A stretch of DNA of 64,000 nt, taken from positions 62,001-126,000 of the forward strand of contig JAYORG010000004.1 in the NCBI GenBank assembly GCA_038123275.1, read 5' to 3'. The notes under the pieces are model-generated. The model was not told where the DNA came from. It saw nothing but the letters and a program-made list of their open reading frames with translations, and did no database searches. Positions within the stretch are counted from its first letter, which is position 1. Each line of letters starts with the position of its first letter. This document shows, in pieces, positions 8,863 to 17,225 of this stretch. The translations under genes and the position numbers were made by a program. Origin of the DNA: CAJQHT01 sp038123275. Lineage in GTDB: Bacteria > Pseudomonadota > Alphaproteobacteria > Rickettsiales > UBA1997.

Positions 8863-8885
8863 AATTTTAAAGCTTAATTTACAAA

Positions 8886-9314
8886 ATGAAACTTTACAAT
8901 TCCTACTTAAAAAAAAATAAAAAAGGCGACATTGAAGATTTAATCTTTGTTAAAAGTGGCTTCTCATTTTGGGCATTTATTTTTACTTTTTTATGGTTTA
9001 TTTACCACAAAATGGCAAAGGTTTCCATTATTGTAATAGCTGTATCCATAGGTTTAACATATCTTTCTAACTTTTATCTTCCAAGCAATTTAGATTCCCT
9101 CATAACATCAGTTGGAATTTCTATAATAGTGGCTATAAACGCTAACTATTTATATTCAAGGCACCTACTGGGCAAAGGATATGAATTTGCCGGCTGCACT
9201 TTTGGAACAAATATTAATGCAGCAAAGCTAAGATTTGTAGAGGGTTTTATTGATCAAAATGGTTATAAAAGAGTTAAGCTCTATAAGTTTTTAAACAAAA
9301 AGAAAAAGTCTTAA
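8886..9314 (+). CDS. DUF2628-like small membrane protein
   Basis: 142 residues with an aromatic amphipathic segment FVKSGFSFWAFIFTFLWFIYHKM (about 26-48), a second hydrophobic helix (about 48-65) and a third (about 78-95), then a soluble basic tail. The aromatic first segment resembles DUF2628 proteins, which in alphaproteobacteria often sit beside his genes; here hisH starts 16 bp downstream, consistent with that. Function is unknown. The family call is from recall of pattern, not a search. Confidence 0.6.
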   Translation: MKLYNSYLKKNKKGDIEDLIFVKSGFSFWAFIFTFLWFIYHKMAKVSIIVIAVSIGLTYLSNFYLPSNLDSLITSVGISIIVAINANYLYSRHLLGKGYEFAGCTFGTNINAAKLRFVEGFIDQNGYKRVKLYKFLNKKKKS

Positions 9315-9329
9315 CAAAATCTAAGCAAG

Positions 9330-9965
9330 ATGATAAAGTCCAAAATTACCATCATTGACTATAATTCTGGAAATTTAAGATCAGTTTTTAATGCTATCTC
9401 TTCAATCAAAGAAGATGGGCAGGAAGTTGTAATTTCTAGCAAACCAGGTGACCTAAAGGATGCAACTCATATTATTTTACCAGGAGTTGGTGCATTTAAA
9501 GATTGCATGAGTAATTTACAAGCAGTGCCTGGTATGATTGAGGAAATAAAAAATCAAATAAAAAACAAAAAACCATTCCTTGGAATTTGTGTTGGCATGC
9601 AGCTTTTGGCTGATATTGGTTATGAAGATGGAAAAACTGTGGGTCTAGAGCTCATATCAGGAGATGTTAAAAAAATTAACAATGATAATAATTCACTAAA
9701 GATACCTCATATTGGTTGGAATAATTTAGAAACCAAATCTAACCACAAGATATTATCAGGAATTAAAAGTAATGACCATGTTTATTTTGTTCATAGCTAT
9801 TTATTTAACACTAAAGATCAAAATAACGTCGTGGCCAGTGTAACATATGGCACAAATAAAATTAATGCCATCATTGCCAAAGATAATATAGTGGCAACAC
9901 AGTTTCATCCCGAAAAAAGTGCAGAAGCCGGCTTGCAATTATTAAAAAATTTCATGAGTTTTTAG
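9330..9965 (+). CDS. hisH: Imidazole glycerol phosphate synthase, glutaminase subunit HisH
   Basis: Hydrolyses glutamine to supply ammonia to HisF in histidine synthesis. The 211-residue class I glutamine amidotransferase has the oxyanion and nucleophile elbow PFLGICVGMQLL with Cys87, and the His-Glu pair in ATQFHPEKS near the C-terminus. The N-terminal IIDYNSGNLRSV is typical of HisH. hisF and other his genes are not adjacent. hisC at 19 kb suggests the pathway is dispersed. Confidence 0.92.
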   Translation: MIKSKITIIDYNSGNLRSVFNAISSIKEDGQEVVISSKPGDLKDATHIILPGVGAFKDCMSNLQAVPGMIEEIKNQIKNKKPFLGICVGMQLLADIGYEDGKTVGLELISGDVKKINNDNNSLKIPHIGWNNLETKSNHKILSGIKSNDHVYFVHSYLFNTKDQNNVVASVTYGTNKINAIIAKDNIVATQFHPEKSAEAGLQLLKNFMSF

Positions 9966-9971
9966 CTAAAA

Positions 9972-11021
9972 ATGGAGAGTCATTTAGTAGATCTAATCAA
10001 GGTAGGTGGCCCAATATCTATAAGCAGCTTTATGAACGAAGCTTTATTTAATCCAAAACATGGCTATTATACTAGTCAAGATTCAATAGGAAGAAAAGGA
10101 GACTTTATCACAGCACCAGAAATAAGCCAAGTTTTTGGTGAGCTAATAGGGGTCTACATAGTTAGCTTATGGCAAAATAACCATGATTCAAAAGAAATAT
10201 CCTTAGTTGAAGCGGGGTCAGGAAATGCAACTTTAATAAAAGATTTACTTAATTTTGCCTCTAAAATTCCTAATTTTTTAGAAAATGTCAGCATAAATAT
10301 AATCGAAGTAAGTTCAAAACTAAGAAAAATTCAGCAAAAAAATCTAAAAGGTTTCAATGTAAAATGGTGGGATAGTTTTGCTGATTTTTATGCCAATAAT
10401 CAAAAAAAACCAATATTCTTTATAGCAAATGAATTTCTTGATTGTTTTGCTATTAATCAATATCTAAAAATAGATAATTTTTGGGTAGAAAAATTAGTGG
10501 GCCTAGATGAAAACAGCAAATTACAATTTATGCTATCTAAAAAAGATCCAAAATTAGATAATAAAATAAAAGAGCTAACCAACAATTTAGGAAAAAACAA
10601 CGACATTTTTGAGCATTCACCAGCTCTAGACGAGTTTATGAATAGTCTATGTGTGGCAATTAAAAAAACCGGTGGAATAGCCATTAATATTGACTATGGT
10701 TATATAAAAAACGATCTTAAAAACACTTTGCAGTCAGTAAAAAATCATAAATTTAACAATATATTAGAAAATATCGGCAAAAGCGATATAACTTCTTTAG
10801 TAAATTTTGGGCATATAGCAGAAATTGCTAAAAATCAAAACTTACAAAGCTGGGTAGTTACTCAAAAAGAATTCTTAGAATCTCTGGGCATTGAAATCAG
10901 GAGTCAGAAATTATTAGCAAATAAAACCAAGCCAGAACAAGAAGAAATAAACTCTTCTATCAGTCGCCTAATTAACAAAGACCAAATGGGTGAGTTATTT
11001 AAAGTTTTGGTAGTTTCTTAG
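9972..11021 (+). CDS. MidA/NDUFAF7-family SAM-dependent methyltransferase
   Basis: 349 residues. The N-terminal block ISISSFMNEALFNPKHGYYT with GRKGDFITAPEISQVFGELIG is the signature of the MidA/NDUFAF7 (formerly DUF185) family. The SAM-binding glycine motif is VEAGSGNATLIKDLL. Mitochondrial NDUFAF7 methylates an arginine of a complex I subunit; the bacterial target is usually unknown. It follows hisH by 6 bp and is probably cotranscribed. The family call is good; the substrate here is not known. Confidence 0.88.
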   Translation: MESHLVDLIKVGGPISISSFMNEALFNPKHGYYTSQDSIGRKGDFITAPEISQVFGELIGVYIVSLWQNNHDSKEISLVEAGSGNATLIKDLLNFASKIPNFLENVSINIIEVSSKLRKIQQKNLKGFNVKWWDSFADFYANNQKKPIFFIANEFLDCFAINQYLKIDNFWVEKLVGLDENSKLQFMLSKKDPKLDNKIKELTNNLGKNNDIFEHSPALDEFMNSLCVAIKKTGGIAINIDYGYIKNDLKNTLQSVKNHKFNNILENIGKSDITSLVNFGHIAEIAKNQNLQSWVVTQKEFLESLGIEIRSQKLLANKTKPEQEEINSSISRLINKDQMGELFKVLVVS

Positions 11022-11036
11022 AAGTGATTTTGTTTT

Positions 11037-11464
11037 TTATCGTCCGCCTTTATAGTCAGGTAGTATTCTTTTTAAGTTTTCTTCAAAGCCTTGTATTTTA
11101 TCAAGACCGTCTCTTTGAGGGTTAAATTGCCTTCCTTTTTTACTATCTTCTTTTAAAAACACTGTTTCATTAGATCTATGGCAGCCATAAACCTCTTTAA
11201 CGCCATTAATGTCTTCTGTCTCAAACGCAATGTCACCTTTATCATGAAATAAAGCTGCCATATATTTTAAGGCTTCTTTTGTATCATCATGGTTTTCAAA
11301 AATTTCATCAATACTAACCATAGCTCCATCTATCATAATTGCTGTAATGCTTTTTCCTTGCAGCCCTAGAGAGTCATCTTGCTCCAAAAAGGCTTCTTTA
11401 CCTGTATAGCCACCGCTTTTAACCTTAAAAAATCTTTTTATTTCAGGAGAAAATAGTTCTTTTA
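11037..11464 (-). pseudogene. 3' fragment of an unknown gene cut by the Tn3 element
   Basis: Open from the transposon junction to a stop at 11037. It reads KELFSPEIKRFFKVKSGGY, then GKSITAIMIDGAMVSID, a K/D/E-rich middle and a C-terminus PDYKGGR. Removing 11465-17220 and one TTTTA joins it in frame to the segment ending at 17226 (reading AMRIKELFSPEI), so it is the last ~140 codons of the gene whose 5' part is at 17226-18513. A TTG at 11387 could restart translation, but nothing suggests it does. Function unrecognised. Confidence 0.85.
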
Positions 11465-11504
11465 GGGTCTAATTGCACATTCCCTCGTTTTGGACTAATA
11501 ACGA
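11465..11504 (+). repeat. Left terminal inverted repeat of the Tn3 element
   Basis: Forty bases beginning GGGTCTAATTGCACATTCCC. It matches the reverse complement of 17181-17220 at 37 of 40 positions (differences at positions 5, 8 and 31). The preceding TTTTA at 11460-11464 is the target duplication. Confidence 0.95.
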
Positions 11505-11520
11505 ATTTATAGTAACAATA

Positions 11521-12066
11521 TTAATCCTTTTGATATTCAGATTGATTAAATTCCTTATCATTAACATATAACTTTTTAATTCTAGGAGAGAAGTCTGTTC
11601 CAATTGTAAGAAGCACTTCTATCTTGTCTTTTCTAGGATTAGGCTCTTTTGTACCTTCATTAATAAAATATTTCTCTATTCCATATTCTAATCTTCTATA
11701 TTTTCCTACTGTACCCTTTATTACAGCTTGATTCTCTTTTATTTTTTGTGGCTTAGTATAGCTAAGGTAGTTAGGTACATAATATTCACCTTCCTTTTCT
11801 AGTACTGTATATATTGTATCACCCTGTTTTTTATATAAATTACCTACCTTTTTCTTAAAGTCCCAAATATTATTGAATTTATAGCGTAAGATAAAGTAGT
11901 TTCCACTAATAAAATCTCTTGGATCAATAGGTATTGTTTTAACAAAAATATCCTGTGCTTTTGGATTGGATAACTTGCTATATTCTATAGCTGACCAAGA
12001 AAGAAAAAATCCTGCTTGTAGTCCTACTAATATCAATAATAAAATATTCCTTTTTTTGTTAAACAT
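11521..12066 (-). CDS. Membrane-anchored GDYXXLXY-domain protein (Tn3 passenger)
   Basis: 181 residues with one N-terminal membrane anchor (about residues 8-27, LLLILVGLQAGFFLSWSAI). The following block TIPIDPRDFISGNYFILRY is the GDY-type motif (here GNYFILRY) that defines the GDYXXLXY family. The rest is predicted outside the membrane, and includes a basic-acidic C-terminus. Its first codons overlap the end of the DUF2157-type gene by 8 bp, so they are translated together; these two families are often paired. Molecular function is unknown. Confidence 0.75.
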   Translation of the reverse strand: MFNKKRNILLLILVGLQAGFFLSWSAIEYSKLSNPKAQDIFVKTIPIDPRDFISGNYFILRYKFNNIWDFKKKVGNLYKKQGDTIYTVLEKEGEYYVPNYLSYTKPQKIKENQAVIKGTVGKYRRLEYGIEKYFINEGTKEPNPRKDKIEVLLTIGTDFSPRIKKLYVNDKEFNQSEYQKD

Positions 12067-13216
12067 TGGATTCTTGTATTTTTATTATAAGTTTTTTTCG
12101 AAATTTTTCTGCTAGGAAGGCTATAGTTAATAATATTGCACCAAATAAAATAAACATCGTTCCTGTAAATAACATAGTTCCAACTATATCTATAAACCTT
12201 AAAATAATCCCTATGACAATGTACCATACACCAGAATTAACATGCGTTGTATTTGCCTGCAATCCTCCATGATAGATAAGGAAGCTGCCAAATGAAAAAT
12301 GTAATGCCCAATATATAATAGATATTATTGCTAAATTTTCTTTTCCTATAAAAAGAGGTAGTAAAACAGTTATGATTAGCAGTAATGATAAGCCTGTGTT
12401 AAATCCAAAAACTGATTTTTCTCTTTGCTCTCTTATGATAAAATAAAATAGAACTATAAAATTAAATATTAAAATGAGGGCAACTATCGGGTGAAATGAT
12501 ATTTCGAGATCATTATAACTAGGAGTAATCTCATGACTAAATCCCATTAAGGAAATAATCACAGCTATAGCAATAACTCCTATTGCTTTTATATGAGCAA
12601 AACAATCATTAAATGAATTTAGCAACTTAGGAATAATAACTAAATTAGTAGCAAATATGCCAAAATAAAATACTGCATTTATAAATTCTTTATAATAGCC
12701 ATGATGTTCTAAAAAGATATTTACCCATAAATAAAAAGAAAAAATTGACATTACACCAACCCATTTATGCCTCAATATGAAAGCTATTGGTAGTATCATT
12801 ATAAACCATAATAAAAAAGCTCTTCCATCAGTACTACTTAGGTTGTAAATTTTTGCAACGAGACCTATTCCTGCTAGCACATAGCCAGCACCTATAAAAT
12901 GTAATAATGAAGATATTTTTGGATATGTTTCTCTAGTTAGAATGCCTCCAATATGGATAAAAATTAGAACAGATATATAAGTTAATATTTTTATAATATT
13001 TGGGATTTTCCACCAATTATGAGATATAATCAATATTATACCCCCAACTATTGCTAGTGCACCAATAAATCCGATAATATTGATGAAGGTATTGACAGAA
13101 GATTTACTATTACTTTTTGTTGCAAATTCTTGCAAATCTCTACAAATCTGAGAATTAATAACTTTCTTTTCTTTAGCTTGAAGTAGAAAGCTATCTAATT
13201 TTTTTAAAAACGACAT
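12059..13216 (-). CDS. DUF2157-type polytopic membrane protein (Tn3 passenger)
   Basis: 385 residues. A short soluble N-terminus with SQICRDLQEFATKSN precedes about ten hydrophobic segments starting near residue 45 (FINIIGFIGALAIVGGIILI, then IIKILTYISVLIFIHIGGIL). The layout and first transmembrane pair match DUF2157 membrane proteins. It starts 5 bp after the resolvase stop, overlaps the GDYXXLXY-type gene and lies inside the Tn3 repeats, so it is mobile cargo. No transport motif was recognised. Confidence 0.72.
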   Translation of the reverse strand: MSFLKKLDSFLLQAKEKKVINSQICRDLQEFATKSNSKSSVNTFINIIGFIGALAIVGGIILIISHNWWKIPNIIKILTYISVLIFIHIGGILTRETYPKISSLLHFIGAGYVLAGIGLVAKIYNLSSTDGRAFLLWFIMILPIAFILRHKWVGVMSIFSFYLWVNIFLEHHGYYKEFINAVFYFGIFATNLVIIPKLLNSFNDCFAHIKAIGVIAIAVIISLMGFSHEITPSYNDLEISFHPIVALILIFNFIVLFYFIIREQREKSVFGFNTGLSLLLIITVLLPLFIGKENLAIISIIYWALHFSFGSFLIYHGGLQANTTHVNSGVWYIVIGIILRFIDIVGTMLFTGTMFILFGAILLTIAFLAEKFRKKLIIKIQESNV

Positions 13217-13221
13217 ATCTT

Positions 13222-13800
13222 TTAATATAAATTATTAATTTTAATTCTAGCCAAACTATCATTCAATGTTGATCTAGGAATCTCAAAATTCCGACATATT
13301 TGAGCTTTACTCGTACCATTTTTTATTAACTCAAGAATAGTTTCTAATTTTTCATTATCAATCTTTCTTGGTCTTCCTCCAACTTTTCCTCTTTTCTTAG
13401 CAGCTTCTAACCCTGCCATTATTCTCTCTCTTGCAAGCGACCTTTCATATTGAGCAAGAGAGCCAAAAAGATTAAAGATAAATTCTCCATGAGCTGTTGA
13501 GGTATCCATATTCTCAGTAAGAGACTTAAAACCTATGTTCCTTTTTTGCAAATCAGTTACTATTTTTAGTAAGTGGGGTAGTGATCTGCCTAATCTATCT
13601 AACTTCCAAACAGCTAAAACATCACCTTCTTTGAGATAGTTAAGACATTCTTTTAATCCAGGTCTATCATCCCTAATGCCAGACATATTATCTTCATAAA
13701 TATGTCTTTCATCTATACCGCATTTAATAAGAGCATCTTTTTGAAGATTTGTATTTTGTCTATCAGTTTCAGATGAGACCCTCATATATCCAATCAACAT
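13222..13800 (-). CDS. tnpR: Serine resolvase/invertase of the Tn3 element
   Basis: Resolves cointegrates made by Tn3 transposition. The 192 residues open with LIGYMRVSSETDRQN, placing the nucleophile Ser at 9 in the RVS motif. The conserved AVWKLDRLGRSL and the arginine-rich RSLARERIMAGLEAAKKRG E-helix region follow. The C-terminus has GRPRKID and a helix-turn-helix (TSKAQICRNFEIPRSTLNDSL). It is transcribed away from the transposase; the 232-bp gap between them is where the res site should be. Confidence 0.94.
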   Translation of the reverse strand: MLIGYMRVSSETDRQNTNLQKDALIKCGIDERHIYEDNMSGIRDDRPGLKECLNYLKEGDVLAVWKLDRLGRSLPHLLKIVTDLQKRNIGFKSLTENMDTSTAHGEFIFNLFGSLAQYERSLARERIMAGLEAAKKRGKVGGRPRKIDNEKLETILELIKNGTSKAQICRNFEIPRSTLNDSLARIKINNLY

Positions 13801-14032
13801 TCTTAATCTTTAAAATTTCGTAATTCTTCAATTTTGCCTTTTCTTCTTAATTGAATTCTAAAATATACACGAATAACTATCAATTTATATTTTTCGTACT
13901 AACTTAATATCCGTATATGTTTTTCATATAAATATTTGCTAATTTTCTAGCTAAAATTTACAATTTTTACTCTGCAACGAAAATCATCTGTTTTACGATT
14001 ATAGAAAGCAATAAATTTAAAATAAAGTTTTA
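13801..14032. promoter_or_regulatory. Gap between divergent tnpR and tnpA, expected res site and promoters
   Basis: 232 bp of AT-rich sequence with no gene. In Tn3 elements with divergent tnpR and tnpA this gap holds the resolution site and both promoters. I see short inverted words (CGTATATG near 13912 and TTTTCATATAA) but cannot delimit three resolvase subsites by eye. Confidence 0.5.
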
Positions 14033-17000
14033 ATGAAAAATAAATCTGAAAAAAGATTAAGAATTTTAAGCAATATCGAATATAAAGAAATTTATGAAAG
14101 ACCAAATTTTGATCAAGAAGATAGATTGCATTTTTTCTCCCTTGATGATTCTGAAATTTTATATTTAGAAAAATTCAGATCATATAAAGCAAAAATGTTA
14201 TTTATATTACAATTGGGATATTTTAGATATTCTTATCGTTTTTTTAATTTTAGCTTTTCTGAATGCACATTTGATTGTGATTATATCATTAGGACTTATT
14301 TTAGTCATAAAAATACCAAACAATTGGAAAAAGATTTAAATAGCAATTGTGCCAAGGATACTACCCTAAAACAAAGAAGTTTAATATTAGAAATATTTTC
14401 CTTTAATAATTTTGAAGGATTTAAAGATAGGTTTATTTCTAAGGGTAAAGAAATAGCAAGAATTGATAGCAATCCAAAATATATTTTCACAGAGCTACTA
14501 AAATATTCTTATAAATATCAATTCATTTTTCCTGCATATACTACTTGCCAAGATATTGTCTCAGGAATTCTAGTTTTTGAAGAAAATAGAATATTTAAAA
14601 TATTAGAAAGGTTAATGAATGATAATTTAGAGTCAGAAATCAATAATCTTCTTGAAAAGGAAATATCATTGCTAGCTCCTGCTATTTCAAATTCAAAAGC
14701 TACAAATAATTTAGAAAAGGAAAATAATAAGGATAATAAAAATAGATATTTGCTAACTTTGGTTAAAAGTTCTGCCACAGGATTTAATTATCAGAATATG
14801 GTCAAAGAAATCAGAAAAAAGCAATATTTAGAAGAAATATTTAAGCAAGGACAAGATATTATTGCCGAAACTAATATTAGTAATTCAACTATTTTCTATT
14901 TTGCCAAGTTAGTTGAGAATTACACTATATTCCAGTTACAAAGATTTCATAAAAGAAAATTACAGCTCTATATTTTGTGTTTTGCATATTATCACTATCA
15001 AAAAATAAATGATAATCTGATTAAGGGATTCTTATATTTAATGGGTAAATATCAAAATAATGTCAGAGAGGAAATTAATAAATATATCTTAGAAATAAGA
15101 TCCAAACAAAATAAGAATTATCAAAAAATACCAGCTATTTTAAAATTAATCACCAAAGATGTAAAAGAAGATTTAACATTTGAGAATTTCCAAAATGAAG
15201 TTTTTGATATTATACCGAAAGATCAAATAATCTCTTTATCAGAATGGCTAATAAAAAATGATTTTGATAAGAAGGCTTTGAGATGGATAGCCTATGATAA
15301 ATTATCTCGCACTATCAATCAGAACATTAGACAGTTATTTTTTAATCTAGATTTTTCTTATCAATCAACAGCAAAGTTTTATAATCATTTCTTTGGTGCA
15401 ATTGGCTTTCTCAAAAATAAAACTAGGAATTTTAAATATGGCAAAACTCCAACATCATTTATCAAGCCAGAGGAAGAGAAATTTATCTTAGCAAAAAATC
15501 AAGAAAGCAATGAAATCAATATCAATGCAAGTCGTTACGAGATTCTGGTTTATAAAATTTTAAAAAGGAAAATTACCAATAATGATATTTTTATCAAAGA
15601 TTCATCAGAATATAAACATATTGACGATGATTTGCTTAATGAAAGCTATTTTCTTCAAAATCATAAGAAGATATTGGGTTCTCTAGAATTTTTACCTCAT
15701 ATAAATCAGCCAATTGTAAAAACCCTAAAATGCAAATTATTAGAATTAAAAGAAATTACTTGGCAAACAAATAAAAGAATTCTTAATAATCAAAATCCTC
15801 ATTTTAAAATAAAGGATAAAGATAGATGGCATCTGGATTATAAAAATATTAATCATCTTGATCTAAATGATAATATTTTCGATTTAATACCAAAAATTGA
15901 CCTAACAGATCTCATCAATTTTGTTGATAGCAAGGCAGACATATTATCATCTTTTACTCATATCTTAACTAAAAATATTAGCAACAAAAATGCTGATAGA
16001 AAAATATTAAAGGCTGTTATTACTGGTTATGCAACAAATGTGGGTCTTAACCAAATGGCAAATAGCTCAGGATTTACTAGTAATGAATTAAGAAATGTTG
16101 GAACTAGTTTTATCAGAGTGAGTTCTCTAAAAATAGCTAATGAAAAGTTAGTCAATGAAACCAAAAAATTACCCATTTTTGAACATTACAATATTGCAAA
16201 TAATCAAGAAATATTTGCTGCAATTGACGGACAAAAATATTATATGGGAGTTGATGCAATAAATGCTCGTCATTCATCAAAATATTTTGGTAAAGATAAA
16301 GGAGTTTCTTCTCTTACTATGGGAGCAAATTTTCAAGCGTTGTCATCAAGAATAATTAGTGCGAATGAATATGAAGGACATTATAATCTTGAGTTATATT
16401 TGATGAATGAATCTGATATTAAGCCAGACTATCAGTCTTCCGACAGTCATGGTAGTAATGATATTAATTTTGTCCTTTTTGATTTCTTCGGTTGTAGCTT
16501 TGCACCAAGATTTGCCAACCTAAACCATAAAACCCAGTTTCTATATGGTCAGAAGGGAACATCTTATCCAGATAATTTTATATTGAAGCCAAATAATATT
16601 GCTAATGAGAATTTGATAGTAGAAGAAGAAATGAATATCAAAAGAGTTGTTGCTTCTCTTGCTTTAAAAACAGCAACTGTATCAACTATTGTCAAAAAAA
16701 TCTGCAATTCTCCAAAGAGCAACAGAACTAGAAAAGCATTATCAGAATATGATAAAATTATCAGATCAATTCATATTCTAAAATATATTGATGATTTAAA
16801 TTACAGGCAATATATCCAAAAAGCTGTTAATCGTATTGAGCTTTATCATAAACTTAGAAGAAAAGTAGGATTTGAGAATGGAGGAAAAATTATGGTTAAA
16901 CCAGAAGATGACCAGAATATCTATCAAGAATGTAATAGATTGGTTTGTAATATGATTGTTTACTATAACAGTTATATTCTTTCTAAATTTTTACAGCATA

Positions 17001-17167
17001 AAAACAGGAAAAAGCAATTAAAGCAAATTGAAGCACTAAAACAAATTAGCCCTATTGCTTGGAGACATATTAACTTTTATGGAAAATATAGTTTTGACCC
17101 TTCTAAAAATTATGAATCAAATTTAGAGAAAATAAATCAAATTCTAGCAGAAGTTAACTTGGTTTAG
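14033..17167 (+). CDS. tnpA: Tn3-family transposase
   Basis: Catalyses replicative transposition of the element. The 1044-residue length fits the family (about 960-1050). The N-terminal region starting RLRILSNIEYKEIYERPNFDQEDR is the DUF4158-type DNA-binding part. The catalytic region has AAIDGQKYYMGVDAINARHSSKYFGKDKG, a variant of the Tn3 DGQ-x-F...NARYSPKYFG block, then FFGCSFAPRFANL and a C-terminal QECNRLVCNMIVYYNS. It runs rightward and ends 13 bp before the right inverted repeat. The frame is uninterrupted, so it is probably active. Confidence 0.95.
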   Translation: MKNKSEKRLRILSNIEYKEIYERPNFDQEDRLHFFSLDDSEILYLEKFRSYKAKMLFILQLGYFRYSYRFFNFSFSECTFDCDYIIRTYFSHKNTKQLEKDLNSNCAKDTTLKQRSLILEIFSFNNFEGFKDRFISKGKEIARIDSNPKYIFTELLKYSYKYQFIFPAYTTCQDIVSGILVFEENRIFKILERLMNDNLESEINNLLEKEISLLAPAISNSKATNNLEKENNKDNKNRYLLTLVKSSATGFNYQNMVKEIRKKQYLEEIFKQGQDIIAETNISNSTIFYFAKLVENYTIFQLQRFHKRKLQLYILCFAYYHYQKINDNLIKGFLYLMGKYQNNVREEINKYILEIRSKQNKNYQKIPAILKLITKDVKEDLTFENFQNEVFDIIPKDQIISLSEWLIKNDFDKKALRWIAYDKLSRTINQNIRQLFFNLDFSYQSTAKFYNHFFGAIGFLKNKTRNFKYGKTPTSFIKPEEEKFILAKNQESNEININASRYEILVYKILKRKITNNDIFIKDSSEYKHIDDDLLNESYFLQNHKKILGSLEFLPHINQPIVKTLKCKLLELKEITWQTNKRILNNQNPHFKIKDKDRWHLDYKNINHLDLNDNIFDLIPKIDLTDLINFVDSKADILSSFTHILTKNISNKNADRKILKAVITGYATNVGLNQMANSSGFTSNELRNVGTSFIRVSSLKIANEKLVNETKKLPIFEHYNIANNQEIFAAIDGQKYYMGVDAINARHSSKYFGKDKGVSSLTMGANFQALSSRIISANEYEGHYNLELYLMNESDIKPDYQSSDSHGSNDINFVLFDFFGCSFAPRFANLNHKTQFLYGQKGTSYPDNFILKPNNIANENLIVEEEMNIKRVVASLALKTATVSTIVKKICNSPKSNRTRKALSEYDKIIRSIHILKYIDDLNYRQYIQKAVNRIELYHKLRRKVGFENGGKIMVKPEDDQNIYQECNRLVCNMIVYYNSYILSKFLQHKNRKKQLKQIEALKQISPIAWRHINFYGKYSFDPSKNYESNLEKINQILAEVNLV

Positions 17168-17180
17168 AGGTGATTAAAAA

Positions 17181-17220
17181 TCGTTATTAGCCCAAAACGA
17201 GGGAATGTGCAACTATACCC
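17181..17220 (-). repeat. Right terminal inverted repeat of the Tn3 element
   Basis: Reverse-complement partner of 11465-11504 (37/40 identical). It is followed by TTTTA at 17221-17225, which repeats the five bases left of the other end and is the target-site duplication. Confidence 0.95.
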
Positions 17221-17225
17221 TTTTA

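Larger units (their letters stand above)
11465..17220. mobile_element. Complete Tn3-family transposon with two membrane-associated passenger genes
   Basis: A 5756-bp unit with 40-bp terminal inverted repeats, a 5-bp direct target duplication TTTTA at 11460-11464 and 17221-17225, a 1044-residue Tn3-type transposase, a serine resolvase and two cotranscribed membrane-associated passenger genes. The 5-bp duplication and ~38-40-bp repeats are hallmarks of replicative Tn3-family transposition. The element splits an unknown gene. Intact ends and an intact transposase suggest recent insertion. Confidence 0.96.
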
